From Ophiostoma sp. CBS 140.51 (taxonomy: Eukaryota; Ascomycota; Sordariomycetes; Ophiostomatales; Ophiostomataceae), in contig JANSLP010000136.1 of the NCBI GenBank assembly GCA_029298735.1, positions 1-64,000 on the forward strand: a stretch of 64,000 nt of DNA. Reading direction: 5' to 3'. Positions 1-11,377 of this stretch are shown piece by piece (the first letter of the stretch is position 1; each line of letters opens with the position of its first letter). Made by a program: the position numbers and the translations under genes. The notes beneath the pieces were generated by a model. It did not search any database, was not told the origin of the DNA, and worked only from the letters and a program-made list of their open reading frames with translations.

Positions 1-699
1 TCTCCGCTCAATCTGGCTGCAGCAACGTGATTTGAAGCTGTCCTTTTCAAACTTTCATCTGTCCCTGTCTCCTTGCCCTTTTCTTTCACCTCAAACCCAA
101 TGTTGATTTCTAAGACTATTTTTAAGGAATGGCTATTTTGATTTTAAAGTTTTTTCCCTCACAAAAATTTCAGCAACCTCCTCAAATAGTTACTTAGCAA
201 ATGGCCTTCTTTCCCGTCACTGTGATTATGACAGTCAGTGTAAAGCTACCATCACCACTTCATGATCGTCGGTCACATAAACCTCGGGTAAATTGATTGA
301 CGGGAAGCGTGCGACCCTATGGTCCCATTGCAAGTGCCATTAAACTCCAAGACGGGCTTTAATATATGATCGATTTAATTTACTGGGCATTATATTCTCC
401 GTACGCTGGAAAAAAAGCCCATTTAACTCAATTTATTCACCCATATTAACGGCGAGATGCCATGAACTCTTGTCCCCCTCGATGGGCAAAAACGGGGAAG
501 AGGCGAGTGTAAACGGGCCAGCATCTGCCGCTGTGCCTCTTGATGAAAAGAGGAGACCTGCTCACTTGATCTATTAAAGACAGACACATCTTTCCCCCCA
601 GTGTCATCACGATAATTCGCTCTAGAGTCGAGCGAAGAATTTGTACAACTTCTCGACATCTTTGGAACGCCGTTCACGATCACCACGAAAACCGCCATT
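1..699. other. Upstream region of the SnoaL-like gene
   Basis: I see no supportable gene in this stretch. It is AT-richer than the coding sequence that follows and holds short T and A tracts. A CTCCGTA motif at about 396-402 recurs elsewhere in non-coding parts of the window. The last hundred bases are presumably the promoter and leader of the gene starting at 700. Confidence 0.5.
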
Positions 700-1615
700 A
701 TGCGCCCCGTAGTTGTACTCGCCGCCCTTGTGGCCTCTGCGACTGCCTTTCCATTCCGTCTGTTGAGTTTTACGGCGGCATCCACAAAGACATCGGCCAA
801 GGACAAGACGGCCGTGGTATACAATTTTGAGCAGAACAAGCAGTACCACAATCACCACGTCCATAGCGAGGAGAAGGAGAACACACACCAAACGCACCCA
901 ACGGCTAAGCTCACGCACCACCGTCTGCCCCTGCACGGCAACGACTACAGTTACAGCTACCGCTTCCAGCGCAGCAATACCAACCCGGGCAAGGCCGTTG
1001 TTTACGCCCCGGATCGAACGCACTCCCAAAAGAAAGATGACAAGAAAAAGGCCTCGCACGCCACGCCGGTGGACAAGCTTACCTACAAGCATCATTCCCG
1101 CGGTTTGGACAACATTGATGCCGCCGCCCTCACTGCACCTCCGCCGTGCCAGCCCATGAGTCCGCCGCCCGACGAGGCTGCCACTAAGGCGCGCTTCGAC
1201 CAGTTTGCGCATGCCTTCCTTGTCACCAAGAACATCACCGAGGCCTTCACCTACATTTCAGAGGGCTACATTGTCAGTTGATCCCCATTTCAACTCCTAA
1301 TCCTCTTACTTACGTTGTTTGCTTAGAACCACAACCCTGCAGCGAAGAACGGCGCCGCATCGGCATGGGGCATCCTCAGTCCCATCTGGGCCTCGCAGAG
1401 TATCACGGTCCTCCGCACCACGTTCAAAGGCAACTTTGGATGGCTCAACTACAGGGCTGGTGGCCTGGGAGAAGTAGTCGACCGTTACCGGTGGGATGCC
1501 GGGTGCATTGTCGAGCACGTATGTTCTTCCCATCTATTTGACACATGAAACCCTCAATACTTTGTTTGCTAACTCAGCCCAGTGGGATCAGGGCGAGAAG
1601 TATCCCTCAAGCTAA
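700..1615 (+). CDS. Secreted SnoaL/NTF2-like protein with His-rich N-terminal extension
   Basis: Three exons are inferred: 700-1272, 1327-1518 and 1583-1615, giving 265 residues. The introns are 54 and 64 bases with GT-AG ends; the second carries a GCTAAC branch site. Residues 1-17 form a signal peptide (charged start, hydrophobic VVVLAALVASATA, then a likely cleavage site). Residues 48-75 are rich in His, and the stretch to about 140 is low-complexity and basic. From about residue 155 the sequence resembles SnoaL-like folds (NTF2 superfamily), with ITEAFTYISEGYI, an NHNP motif, and a C-terminal IVEHWD strand typical of SnoaL proteins. I chose the third acceptor (CCCAG) because it restores that EHWD motif. 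Known relatives are polyketide cyclases, isomerases and many secreted fungal proteins of unknown substrate. The N-terminal extension is unusual. The 3' end faces the hydrolase gene. Fold and secretion are likely; the reaction is unknown. Confidence 0.72.
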
Positions 1616-1925
1616 GTAGGACATGGTGATGTCTCTCAGCTATACTTTGTTCGTAATTGTTTGTGAATTAAGTCGTATATTTTTTATGTAGGTATATGAA
1701 TGTACCTTTCAAGTCTAATCTTGCATTACCTCCACCAAATGAAAATCCCCGTACGTTTTGTATGATGATAAAATGAAACCGTTTGCCGCAAGACGAGAAA
1801 ATTAAAAGCCCGGCGAGTACCAAAAAAATAAAACAGAAAGATAGCTAGTGTTGCAACCCCCAAGAATAGTGATATCAAAATTAGAAAGAAGTACAGTAAT
1901 ATAAATGTCGTTGAAAGTCGGGGTT
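1616..1925. other. Convergent 3' intergenic region
   Basis: This 310-base gap lies between two genes that face each other tail to tail. It is AT-rich and must hold both 3' UTRs. No open frame or repeat of note is visible. Confidence 0.6.
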
Positions 1926-4923
1926 TTATCTGGCCAGGCCAATGGTGCCGCGGCGGCCACGCTCTTCGCGCATGCCATCGCGGGTACGACTTGAGCCCGT
2001 CAGGCGGCCCCAGTCCTCCCACTCCTTGGCAATCTCCATAAGAACACCACCCATCACGGCCGCACTGGCCATCAAGCCGTGGCCCTCGCCTTCCAACACG
2101 CGCACTTCACAGCGGCGCATGGTCTTGCCCAGCCAGCGCACGTTCTCAACGGGCACACGTGTGTCGCGCGAGCCATGGTGGATGATTACGGGGCGCGTGA
2201 TATCCACGTAGCGGAAACCAATCGTGTGGCGGCGCTCGAGACAGACGAGTAGGTCAACAGCAGGGTTGGCACCCGTGGTGGCCAAGTCCCAGATGGCGTG
2301 TGTCAGTCGCGTATCGTACGTTGCCTGGCGTTCGCGGTCGGCGATCGCGTCGGCAGCAGCAGCCAAAACGGCAGCCTCGCGCGCCTCACGCGCCGACATC
2401 ATCGCTCCCGAGCCAGAAGCACCCGATGCCGATTTTCTGTGCACGGCCGAGCCTGCAGCAGCGCCAGGGGAAGCACCATGCAGCCGGAGGCGGTCCATCT
2501 CTTCGATTGAGGTGAACTCCTTGGGTGGAGACGAGCCAGACGCGTCGCCAGCAGCCCGGCGTGCGGCCAGAACATTCTCTTTGTTATCGGCCGGAAGCGG
2601 ATTATTTTTGTGAGCATCCTTCTCACGCTCCTTGGCCAGGTTGGCGTTCGACTTCCGCTTCCGCTTCGGAGTCTTGGGGAGGCTCGAAGTGATGGAGCTG
2701 CTCGTGGCAGACATGAAGCTGGAGTTGGCGGCTTTTAAGAAGGGTGTGGGCAGGGCGCGCAGGATACGTTGAGAGGTCGGGATGGCATTTGTCGGAGGAA
2801 GTGGCGTCTGGGCGGAGGAACCGAACACGGACATTTGTGATGGCGGAATCCATGGGGCCAAGAGGTGGATGCGGCCGCGGATGTGCTGGGGCATGCGGAG
2901 TGCTGTAGCCAGGGCGTAGATGGCACCCGCCGAGTGGGCGAGAATCGAGAACTTGGTGATCTTCAGAGCTTGGCAAATCGCGTAAACATCGTCTATGAAA
3001 GAATTGGTTAGCAAGAGGAATCAATTATTGTGCGCTGGAGAGAAGCAACGTACCTGGCCAGCCCAATGGGGTTGCAGTGCCGTCCGCATAAGGCTCACTG
3101 TCACCAACACCTGGCCGATCCGGAGTAATCAGGCGAAGCTTCAGTGTCAGGGCAAGTTCATCATAGAAAGCCATAATGTAGCGCGTTAAGCCCATGCCGA
3201 CGCAGCAGAAGACAGCCGAGCCTTCACTGTCACCTACCTCCGAGAAGGAGATAATGCGGCCCGTCTGCGGATGTCGGATCTTTTGCGACAGTCTTGGGGA
3301 GCAGAGATACGCCTCAACAGCATCGTCGACACTGTCTGCACTCTCAGGCCGCTCGTAAACGACATGGGTATCTTCTGCGGATGTTCTTCCGCTCCGGCTG
3401 CCCTCGATAACGGAAAGCATCGACTTGTCATCCCTGCTGAGCGGACCGGACAGTCTCTTGAGCTTCGAGCCGGAACGCTTCATATCCATAGGATCGGTGC
3501 TGTTCCGGCTGGAGCGGCGGCGACCGTCGAGACTGTGATCACGCCGTCTGCCTTGGGCAACGGCTGGGAAAGGCGCGCCATCTTCCATATCTTCCTCAGG
3601 AGGGGCAAGGTTGTTGGAGGTAAGGGAAAACGACCTGGACTCGCCTGGCCGTTGGCTCCCACTTGGCTGTTGTGCCCGCCTTGCGTCCTCACTACTCTCA
3701 ACGGCGGTCTCCCGCGCCGATTCTTTCCGATAATATGACGGCTCGGTCTTCGTTTCTGGTTGTGAGTAGTATGGGTATTGTGTCTGAGACTGGGACTGGG
3801 GAGGCTGCTGCTGCTTTTGTTGTTCTTTTGTCCGTGTTCTTGTCGAATCAGAGCGCTGTCCTGCGTCCGCAAACCTGCTGAAGTGGTGCTCGTCGAGTTC
3901 GTGGATCGTGTTGCTTGCCGAGGCGTCTGGCTTCTGCTTAGACGAACGCCTTGATGACCGCTTGCCGGCATTAGGGCCGGTTTTGTGTAGGCTGGAGTCG
4001 CGAGTCGGGATGGGCCGCGGGCTTGGTGCGCCATTGTCAAGCGAGGGGCGGGAAGCATCTCTGTTGTTGGGAGAGTCGGGATGTGTTTCTTCGCTGATGG
4101 GTGTTTCGGCCAAGAATGGATCGGCCCGCGACGCGGCGCCACTGTTGATACTCATCCGGTCGCTGGCACCACCAATGCTGGTGCGTTTTTTCTCCGCCTC
4201 TTTTTCGCGAAGGCGCTCTTTGCTGCTCATATACATGAGGCCTTTTTGGGCACGGCCCGACTTCTTGCCCCAGCTGTCGTGTGACGACCGCCGTCGAAGC
4301 TCCGGAACGGGAGAGACTGTGCCGCGCTCAATGGAGACGTTTCCTATGCTCTGGGTGTCCGCATCCCGCGACGCCAATGAACCCTTGGACGACGGGCGGG
4401 AGCTGCTGCGGCCAGACAGCAGCGACTTGAGACCGCCCGAGTTCGATGCGTCTTTGGCAGGCGATTTGGGCGCAGTGAGAGGTGAGAAGCCGCTCGGGGG
4501 CTTGGCGGTCCGAATGACTGGAGGGCTCGCGGCAAGCTCGTCCAAGGGTGTGCTCTCGTCAACGGCCTCGGCTTCTGCGGCTCTGACAAAGGCACCGTAG
4601 TCAACACCAAAAGAGCCGCCGATGGGTGAATGGGGAACGGAGCCGAGGAGGTCGGGAGATGTGCCAAAGGGGCTGTCAAAGTGAGAGCTGGCAGGCTTCG
4701 AGATGATTGACAAGCTCGTGATCAGGGACGAGATGACTTCGGGCGATGCGGGCGAGATGGTTGTACCGTGAGAGGAAGGAAGGTTTCGTGATATTGAGGG
4801 CGCGGAGGAAGACGAGACAATGTTCTTTCGGCGAGCCTGCTGGTGTGTCTGTCTTGGGATGGGAGGCGTAGAGGGAATGGGAGGAATCGCTGGAACAGCA
4901 GATGTGCTCGAAGAAGATTCCAT
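1926..4923 (-). CDS. Alpha/beta hydrolase with long disordered N-terminus
   Basis: Two exons on the minus strand, 4923-3054 and 2992-1926, with a 61-base intron (GTACGT donor, GCTAACC branch site), encode 978 residues. Residues 1 to about 540 are low-complexity, rich in Ser, Pro, Arg and Gln, and look disordered. The fold follows: a strand FSEVGDSEG, oxyanion-loop-like CCVGMGLTRY, LITPDRPGVGDSEP, then the nucleophile elbow AHSAGA with Ser644. The probable acid is Asp900 in HGSRDTRVP, and the base is His928 in GEGHGLM, so the triad is complete. About 255 residues separate Ser and Asp, including a Lys/Ser/Ala-rich insert (about 690-860), so the cap region is expanded. No signal peptide or membrane segment is seen, suggesting an intracellular enzyme. 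The substrate cannot be told; esters or acyl chains are typical for the superfamily. Phospho-regulation of the Ser-rich N-terminus is speculation. Confidence 0.85.
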
Positions 4924-7900
4924 GTTGGGCTGTCTCTTGACTGCTTGGCCTCGTGTTTTAGAGTACTCTTCCTTGCTTTCCGTCTGATGACCCAGGTGAC
5001 CAAAATAGAGCAGGTTCGGGGCGGTCGGTTCAAGGGGCAGTCAATAAAGAACGTGCTCGGGTTGGGGCCGATGTGCCAGCAGAAAGCGATATTGGAGCAA
5101 TTTGCACCTGCATCGGTGTCCACTAAAGCTAGTGTCCGGAGTATTTTGGTGTAGGCACGGGCACCCAATGTAAAACAGATGGGATAGAAGGAGAAGAAAA
5201 AAGTGAGATGGTAGAAAAGAGGTTGAGTGTCGCAGGTGTACGCAGGAGGTGCAGAATAATGGAAGTATCTCTTCTGTGCAAGAGACGGTGTTGTGTGTGG
5301 TCGAGACTCGAGGGTATGTGTCTCTGTATCGTACTTGCGTATTCAGGCGCGCTTTGGCCGAGCGCAAGTTGTGCGTCGAGAAAGGGGGCAGGCCGCCAAC
5401 AAGAGCTCTGTGGGTGATGGTGATGGCAGGCGGGCAATGCCAGCTGCGTGCGCGCATGCGTGAATTAGGGATTGTGTCTTGCTTTGCTTTTGTGCGCAGT
5501 CCTTTCTCGGCAGTGCGCAAGAGAGGAGAAAAAAGAAAGAAAGAAGAAGAAAAAAAAAAGATGTGACGGTGCGCCGTTCCTCGATGCAGGCAAGTTACCT
5601 GGGGCCGCCTGTCGACGAGACAACTCTTTACAGAGGCTAGAGACGTGGTCGTTCGATGCGAGTGAGGAAATTAGGCGGCGGCCGGCGAGACTGAGACAGG
5701 CAAGAGGCGCTGCTGCGGGAGGAAGAGGAAGTAGTCGTACTCGTTGGCAGTTGGCCGTGATGGGGGTGTGGTGGTGCAGGTGGAATCGCAAGACAGTGCG
5801 TTGCAGCGGGCACCGCTAGCTTGAAGTGAGGAGCATTGACGTCCGTTCTAAAACTGGGCATGCAGGTTGCTGTCAGTCTTGCTGGTCAAAGCGAACGCAG
5901 ATGCAAAGAACGCGGCAGAAAGAGTGAGAGAAAAAGACAACAGACAAGAAGCAGACGAGATCACGGAAGGTAGAAAAGAAGGTGAGAAAAAAAGAACAAG
6001 AATCGAAGCCGATGGACGGTCCGCTTTGCTACACTTTCTGCTGGCCAGGCCACGAGAGAAACACGGTACCGGGACCCTGAAGTGGGCACGCAAAGGGCAT
6101 CAGAAGAGAGGTACCGGGATCTGACAGGGCAGGTGAAGGGGGAAATTAACACGGCGGAGGGCAGCAGCAAAAGGAGGAAAATGGCAGACAAAAGCACAAG
6201 GCAGTGGGCAAGCAGCTAAGATTGTGATGGGGCAAGCTCTGCGCGGTGGGCGAGAGTCAAGTGGGCACTGCCTACCTCCGTCGTCAATAGTTACTCTTGA
6301 TCCTTGCAACAGAAAGGTGAGGCAGGCGAAGATGCGTGAAGACTGCTGGGACGCGATAATGCGACAATGCGACAGTGCAAAGGATGCTGCGAGCGGGTCC
6401 CTTTTCTACTTGTCTTTTGCTTTTGGGATGTATGTATTTGAAGGACGCGCCCGGGAAGATATATGGAGAGAATTCTGGAAGGGAAAAGAAGGTGGTTTTG
6501 CCGGCTGGGGAGGCCGGTCGGTTTTGTCGATTTGCTTCTCTTTTTCCTCTTGTTTTTCTTTGAGCTCTTATCCTTTTGTGTGGCCCGCTTCTCGACCTCT
6601 TATCGTGCAGCTGCCCAATCTCCTGGATTTCTCGAGGAATTGGGGCGTCGTGCTCGTTGTATGCGTCGTCTTGGGCTGCAGGTGAAGGTACAGCCTGCAC
6701 AAAATGCGTCTTGCTTTCTTGCTTCTCGTCTCTCTTTCTGTGTGCCCAAGGGTGATTTGCGAATGGGATACCCCTGATTTCCCTTTTCTTTCCAGCCCAC
6801 ACCCCTTGCTTTTCTTTTCGCCCCTCCTCGCGGCGAACACGACGGGTCAGCGCGGCAGGCTAACCCTAGGACTAATTGGGTTTAGCAAGGGTGGTTTTTG
6901 TGCTTTTGTTTCATGCACGGACCAATCCAATCATGCTGAGATTTGCAGCTTGCCCCTGAGTCGACCAGAAGCCAAAAGGCTAGCATCCGGCAGCATCCAG
7001 AGACAGCGTGGGAGCAGACTGGTAAGAGGGTGGGAGGACTCGACAAAAATATGGTTGTGCGTGTGACAGTTGCACGGCACACAAAAACGACCACGACAAG
7101 CGAAATCAAGAAGGGGGGAAAGAATCCGTTGTAAAGTAACCAGTATGAACTTTCGTTTTCGCCGGCTGTTCTCGCGGTGTGATGACGATGTTCAAGTGAA
7201 CCCAATTGTTAGCACTTAGTGTGTCTAGCTTCTACTGAGCAGCACTGTCAAAAGAGTACGAAGGACATGACGACAAAGTTCAAAACTCACTTCGACTTGT
7301 ACTCCACCCCTGGAGTTAACTTATCTGGGAGCCGGGCGATTTTCTTATTTCCTTGGTGCCTTTCTGTTCCCTGTGGCTTCCTGGGCTGAGAGCGGCAATT
7401 CTGAGAGGATCATGACCAGGCTCAATCAACCCCTGTTTACAAAGTAAACCCGTTTTTGGGGGATGTATTTGCGGAGAACCTACTTGTAAACCTGAGAGGA
7501 TGCTTCAGAGCAAGCAAAATCCGTGACTGGTTCTCGTTCTTGGTACGGCTAATTGAGGCTGCAACGGTTTTCCAGGGAGCGATCAAGACGATGCAAAGGT
7601 GATACAGCCCGAGAGACTTCAGAAGCAAAACGACCCGGGTTGGTGGCGGGCGTTGTGTGCTTGGGCGAACGGAGATCACAAGCAAACGACATTTGACTCC
7701 GGAGGCCGGAGAGCCAAGACCGTCAACTCGATGCCAGGTCTTTTGTTCTGATCGTCTGATGGTAAGTCGTTCTCATAGGATGCCCGACGGCTGTTTCTCA
7801 GGGACGGTGAGTGTGAGACATGCAGCTGCACGTCCATCATTCTCTTCTGTTTTTTTTCCCCTCTTCCTCTGGCCAGAGAGTAGATCGAGCTGAAAGCCGT

Positions 7901-9520
7901 TTTGTCTTTTGTTCTTGTCCGAGTCGTGGTGGGTGAGAGAGGCCCGTCACTGGCTGCAATGGGTGCACGGTGACCCGCATCAATGCATGTACCAGTGCAT
8001 GCGTCAATGTAACTGTGCGAGGCGGCCTGGCAGGGCCCTTTTCTTTTGCTGCATGGCGCACATGCGTAGAAACTGGAGTTGTCGGTTGAGCGAGATGGCA
8101 GAATGGCGAGAAGGCAGAAGAAAAGCAAAAAGAGACCAAACCGGACCGCGAATTGAGACACGCAGGAAGACGGAGGCAAGGAGGAAACGACGGCAAAAAG
8201 TCAGAAGGACAGAAAGGAAAGAACAACATGTTGGCCTTGGGAGGAAGGCACTACTTGCGAAAGCGATGGCAATAGCAAGAACGACCGAGTTGCAAGCAAT
8301 TACCTCGTCGGTTATTTCCTATTTCGTCAACAATAGGTTCTATTATGATAACATCTTAACTTGATAGAAGAAGCGATATTGTCCGCCTTTGCGTGCTCAA
8401 TTGCCCTCCCGGCCGAGCTTGATCCATCAGGATCGTTGACAGATGCGAGCAGGAATTTCATTGATGTCAGGTACTTTTTTATTCCAACGTGAAAACGTGC
8501 GCTGTGCAAGATCCCTCCTTCCCAAGAGGGTCTTATGCACGACGGGAGCAGGGGGCAAGAACGAGTGGGTAGCTCTTGCCACGAGATGTGATTTGAGGCA
8601 ACAACAATTCGAAAGGAAAGAGCGAACTGTGTCAAAGGGGCACGGCGTACGGCGTTAATGTCTAATACTTAAAAGATCAGAACGGAGCACGAAAGAAGAC
8701 ACGAACAATTCAGATGTTGGCAATATGAAGTCGTCGAGAGACAAAACGCGGGACGCGACGTGATATCGCGCCAGAGGCCCCCTGTGGATGCAAAGACCAC
8801 AAAGTGGCTCTTGTCGATGAGTTCCTGGTCGTCTCTTGTCTTTCGTCCAGTGTCCGGCCCCGTTTCGTTTGTTTTTTTTGCTCCATTTACTCCATCTGCC
8901 CTCGTCTTTCTTCGTCCCGATGACAGGGCTAGCGATTCTCCAGCATCTCCATCAGAGCAAAAATGTCCGGTTGGTGAACCCCACTGGATGGAAAGTCTAC
9001 AGGGTCCACCATAAGCGGTTTGAATTTCAGAAGCCTTTTAATATCTTTGTCTTGGATTTCTTATAATTCATGACCGACCTCGCGGTGGGTTGTTGCATCA
9101 CGATGGCAAAACTTTGACTGCTGGCCGGCACACCGCGTTTTGGAACCCGCAGACCGCGTGGCATCTGCATACTTCCAGTGGTATTACACGTGCTTCTCGG
9201 ATGATGCGGACATTTGGCGAGATACCGTGTCTCAGTAGAACATGCTCTCTTGTGCAGCTTTTGAAAAGAAAAGACTAGTAAATAGCATTAAACGTGTGTA
9301 CGAGTAGAATGGGCCGCCACCATAACGGAGGAGAGGCAGTCGGCATCTAACTAAAAAGCTGTATGTAATGTGATAATGTGGTAGTGTGGTACTGTGAAAG
9401 AGTGAAAAGGGTATCATAAGGAATGCATGAAGGCAACAGTGGTGTTGCAGTGAAAAGAGTGTTGAAAAAAAATCAAAAGAAACGCCTCGCTGTGATCCCA
9501 GTCGCCGCCGCTGCCACCGC
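4924..9520. other. Long upstream region of the hydrolase gene, no gene seen
   Basis: This 4.6 kb stretch lies between the hydrolase start (transcribed leftwards) and the stop of the membrane-protein gene. Open frames here are short, overlap on both strands, and lack motifs, so I call none. It contains a purine tract at about 5520-5560, many C/T-rich runs, and a CTAACCCTA nonamer at 6860-6868 matching 1.5 turns of the TTAGGG telomere repeat complement. The first part is presumably the hydrolase leader and promoter. Confidence 0.45.
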
Positions 9521-11377
9521 CTACTGCATGATGGCAAAACACCAGTCACTGTCTGCATAAACGGCCGTCTTTGCACTTCCCAGCGTACTCTTCAAGTAGC
9601 ACTGGAAGTTCTTGCCCGACTCCTCAAAGCCCGAGCTGCCAACACCACTGCTGGTGGTGCTGCTATTGGCCGGGCCCCAGCCACAGGCAGTGCATCCCGA
9701 GGTGCCGGCACAATTGTTCATGCAGTCGTCCATGCTGGTGGCGGGGAGGTGAGAGAGGTCGACGGCGGCGCCGGTGCCAGAGTAGTCGATACCGCAGAGG
9801 CGCAGGAAAGACGTGCTCGATCCGGGAACTTTGTAGGTGGTGCCGTTGGCGGCGGGGCAGTCGGTGAGAGAGGTGGAAGTGGAGGTAGCTGATGACGAGG
9901 TGGCAGAAGCCGAAGTAGAGGCAGTCTTAGATGCCGAGGCGGACAAAACAGCAGCTGCTGTGCCCGAGGCTGACAGGACTGCGCTCGCCGATGTGGTCGC
10001 GTTGGTCGTAGGTCTGGCAGTGATCTGGCGACTGTTCTTCTTGGCAAGGCCGATGCCGGCGCCGACACCAACGCCGACAGCCACGGCAATAATGACAAAG
10101 ACAATGATTCCAGCCACGTACCAGAACTGACGACCGCCGCGGTTGCGCTCGTAGTAGCTGTCGTCATCGTCGTCGTGATTTTCGGACACTGGCTTGCGGC
10201 CAGGCATGCGACCATCGCGCAAGCCAGGCGGCACGTAGCGGCCGTTGACAAACTCAAACTCGGCCAGGTCACGCTCCTCGCGGTTCATGCCGTCCTCCTC
10301 GTCATCGTCGTCATCATCCACCTCGCCAGGGCGGCGACCATTTCCGCCTCCGCCGCCGCCACCTTTGCCAGCACCAACAATAACGCCGCTGCCGGCTGTG
10401 TCCCTTGCACCAGATCCGGCGGTCTTTTGCTGCTTACTGCCACGCTTGGTGCCTGACACGGCTAGGCCAATCTCGCGGAATTGCGAGCGACGGCGGCCAA
10501 ACTTTTCGTTTTGAATGGTGTCGTCCTCGTCATCATCATCGTCGCTCAAGTCACGATCACCGGGGGGCGGCGTTCCTTCCCGGTAGAATGTGAATGCAGA
10601 AGGGTTGGTGGATGTGGCGATGGTGGCAGTCTCGGCTCCGTTGCCACCACCCATGCTGTCGATGTTGCTGGCGCCATCGTCGGACCAGTAGATGGATGGC
10701 GGGCCGGTCGTGGACGCATGGATAATCCGCAAGTGCGTGCTGGATGGCTGTTGTTGTTGGCGATATGGCTGAAGCGTTGGCAGCGGCTCCTGCTGTGGTG
10801 GTACTTGGAATTGTGCCGGGTTGAAGACGGGCACGGGATAGTTGCGGTCGTCGGGTGGGAGCACATCACTGTCCGAGCCGTGCGTCAGACGCGTGCCCGT
10901 ATCGCTCTTGCGCTTGGGCGGTGCCGGTGAGAGTGGAAAGTACATCTCCTCGCCGTTAAGGCCGACTGTAGGGATGGGCGTCGGCCGTGTCGATCCGTTG
11001 CCACGGGAGCCTCGCCGCGAGTTACGCCCATCTTGTGATGAAGACGAGGAGGCTCGTTGGGATGGTTGTTGATGATGCCGCGGCGAATGGCGTGGTGACT
11101 GCGGAGCCGAACGGTAAGCCGACTGGTATACGGCTTGAGGTGGTACAATCGGCAGTGGCCCCAAGGGTGCTGTTGCGGTATCGGGTGTCCTTGGTTGCGG
11201 GAAGCCGGTGGTATTGTTGCTGTTGTAGTTGCTTTGACTGCTACCGTGCCGCCGTGTCCAGGCATTCATTTCGACCGACACGCCTGACAACCCGCTGTCC
11301 TGTGTCGCCCGCGATGCCCGTAGCTTGTTGCCGCTGGGCTCGGACTCGGATTCGGACGTGTTGCGTCGGGACTTCAT
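9521..11377 (-). CDS. Single-pass membrane protein with Cys-rich C-terminal (PAN/Apple- or WSC-like) domain
   Basis: A single exon encodes 618 residues from an ATG at 11377. Residues 1-418 are disordered: Ser, Pro, Gln and Asn runs, a DDDDDEDD acidic run, a Gly run and another acidic run just before the membrane. Residues 419-445 are one hydrophobic helix (WYVAGIIVFVIIAVAVGVG...), followed by AKK. A Ser/Thr/Ala-rich stalk (about 455-505), probably heavily O-glycosylated, leads to a domain with eight cysteines at 507, 528, 552, 556, 562, 565, 593 and 613. The spacing DDCMNNCAGTSGCTACGW recalls PAN/Apple or WSC-like modules of fungal surface proteins. The absence of a signal peptide with one internal helix fits a type II or signal-anchor topology with the Cys domain outside. 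A wall-linked sensor or adhesin role is inference. Confidence 0.8.
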   Translation of the reverse strand: MKSRRNTSESESEPSGNKLRASRATQDSGLSGVSVEMNAWTRRHGSSQSNYNSNNTTGFPQPRTPDTATAPLGPLPIVPPQAVYQSAYRSAPQSPRHSPRHHQQPSQRASSSSSQDGRNSRRGSRGNGSTRPTPIPTVGLNGEEMYFPLSPAPPKRKSDTGTRLTHGSDSDVLPPDDRNYPVPVFNPAQFQVPPQQEPLPTLQPYRQQQQPSSTHLRIIHASTTGPPSIYWSDDGASNIDSMGGGNGAETATIATSTNPSAFTFYREGTPPPGDRDLSDDDDDEDDTIQNEKFGRRRSQFREIGLAVSGTKRGSKQQKTAGSGARDTAGSGVIVGAGKGGGGGGGNGRRPGEVDDDDDDEEDGMNREERDLAEFEFVNGRYVPPGLRDGRMPGRKPVSENHDDDDDSYYERNRGGRQFWYVAGIIVFVIIAVAVGVGVGAGIGLAKKNSRQITARPTTNATTSASAVLSASGTAAAVLSASASKTASTSASATSSSATSTSTSLTDCPAANGTTYKVPGSSTSFLRLCGIDYSGTGAAVDLSHLPATSMDDCMNNCAGTSGCTACGWGPANSSTTSSGVGSSGFEESGKNFQCYLKSTLGSAKTAVYADSDWCFAIMQ

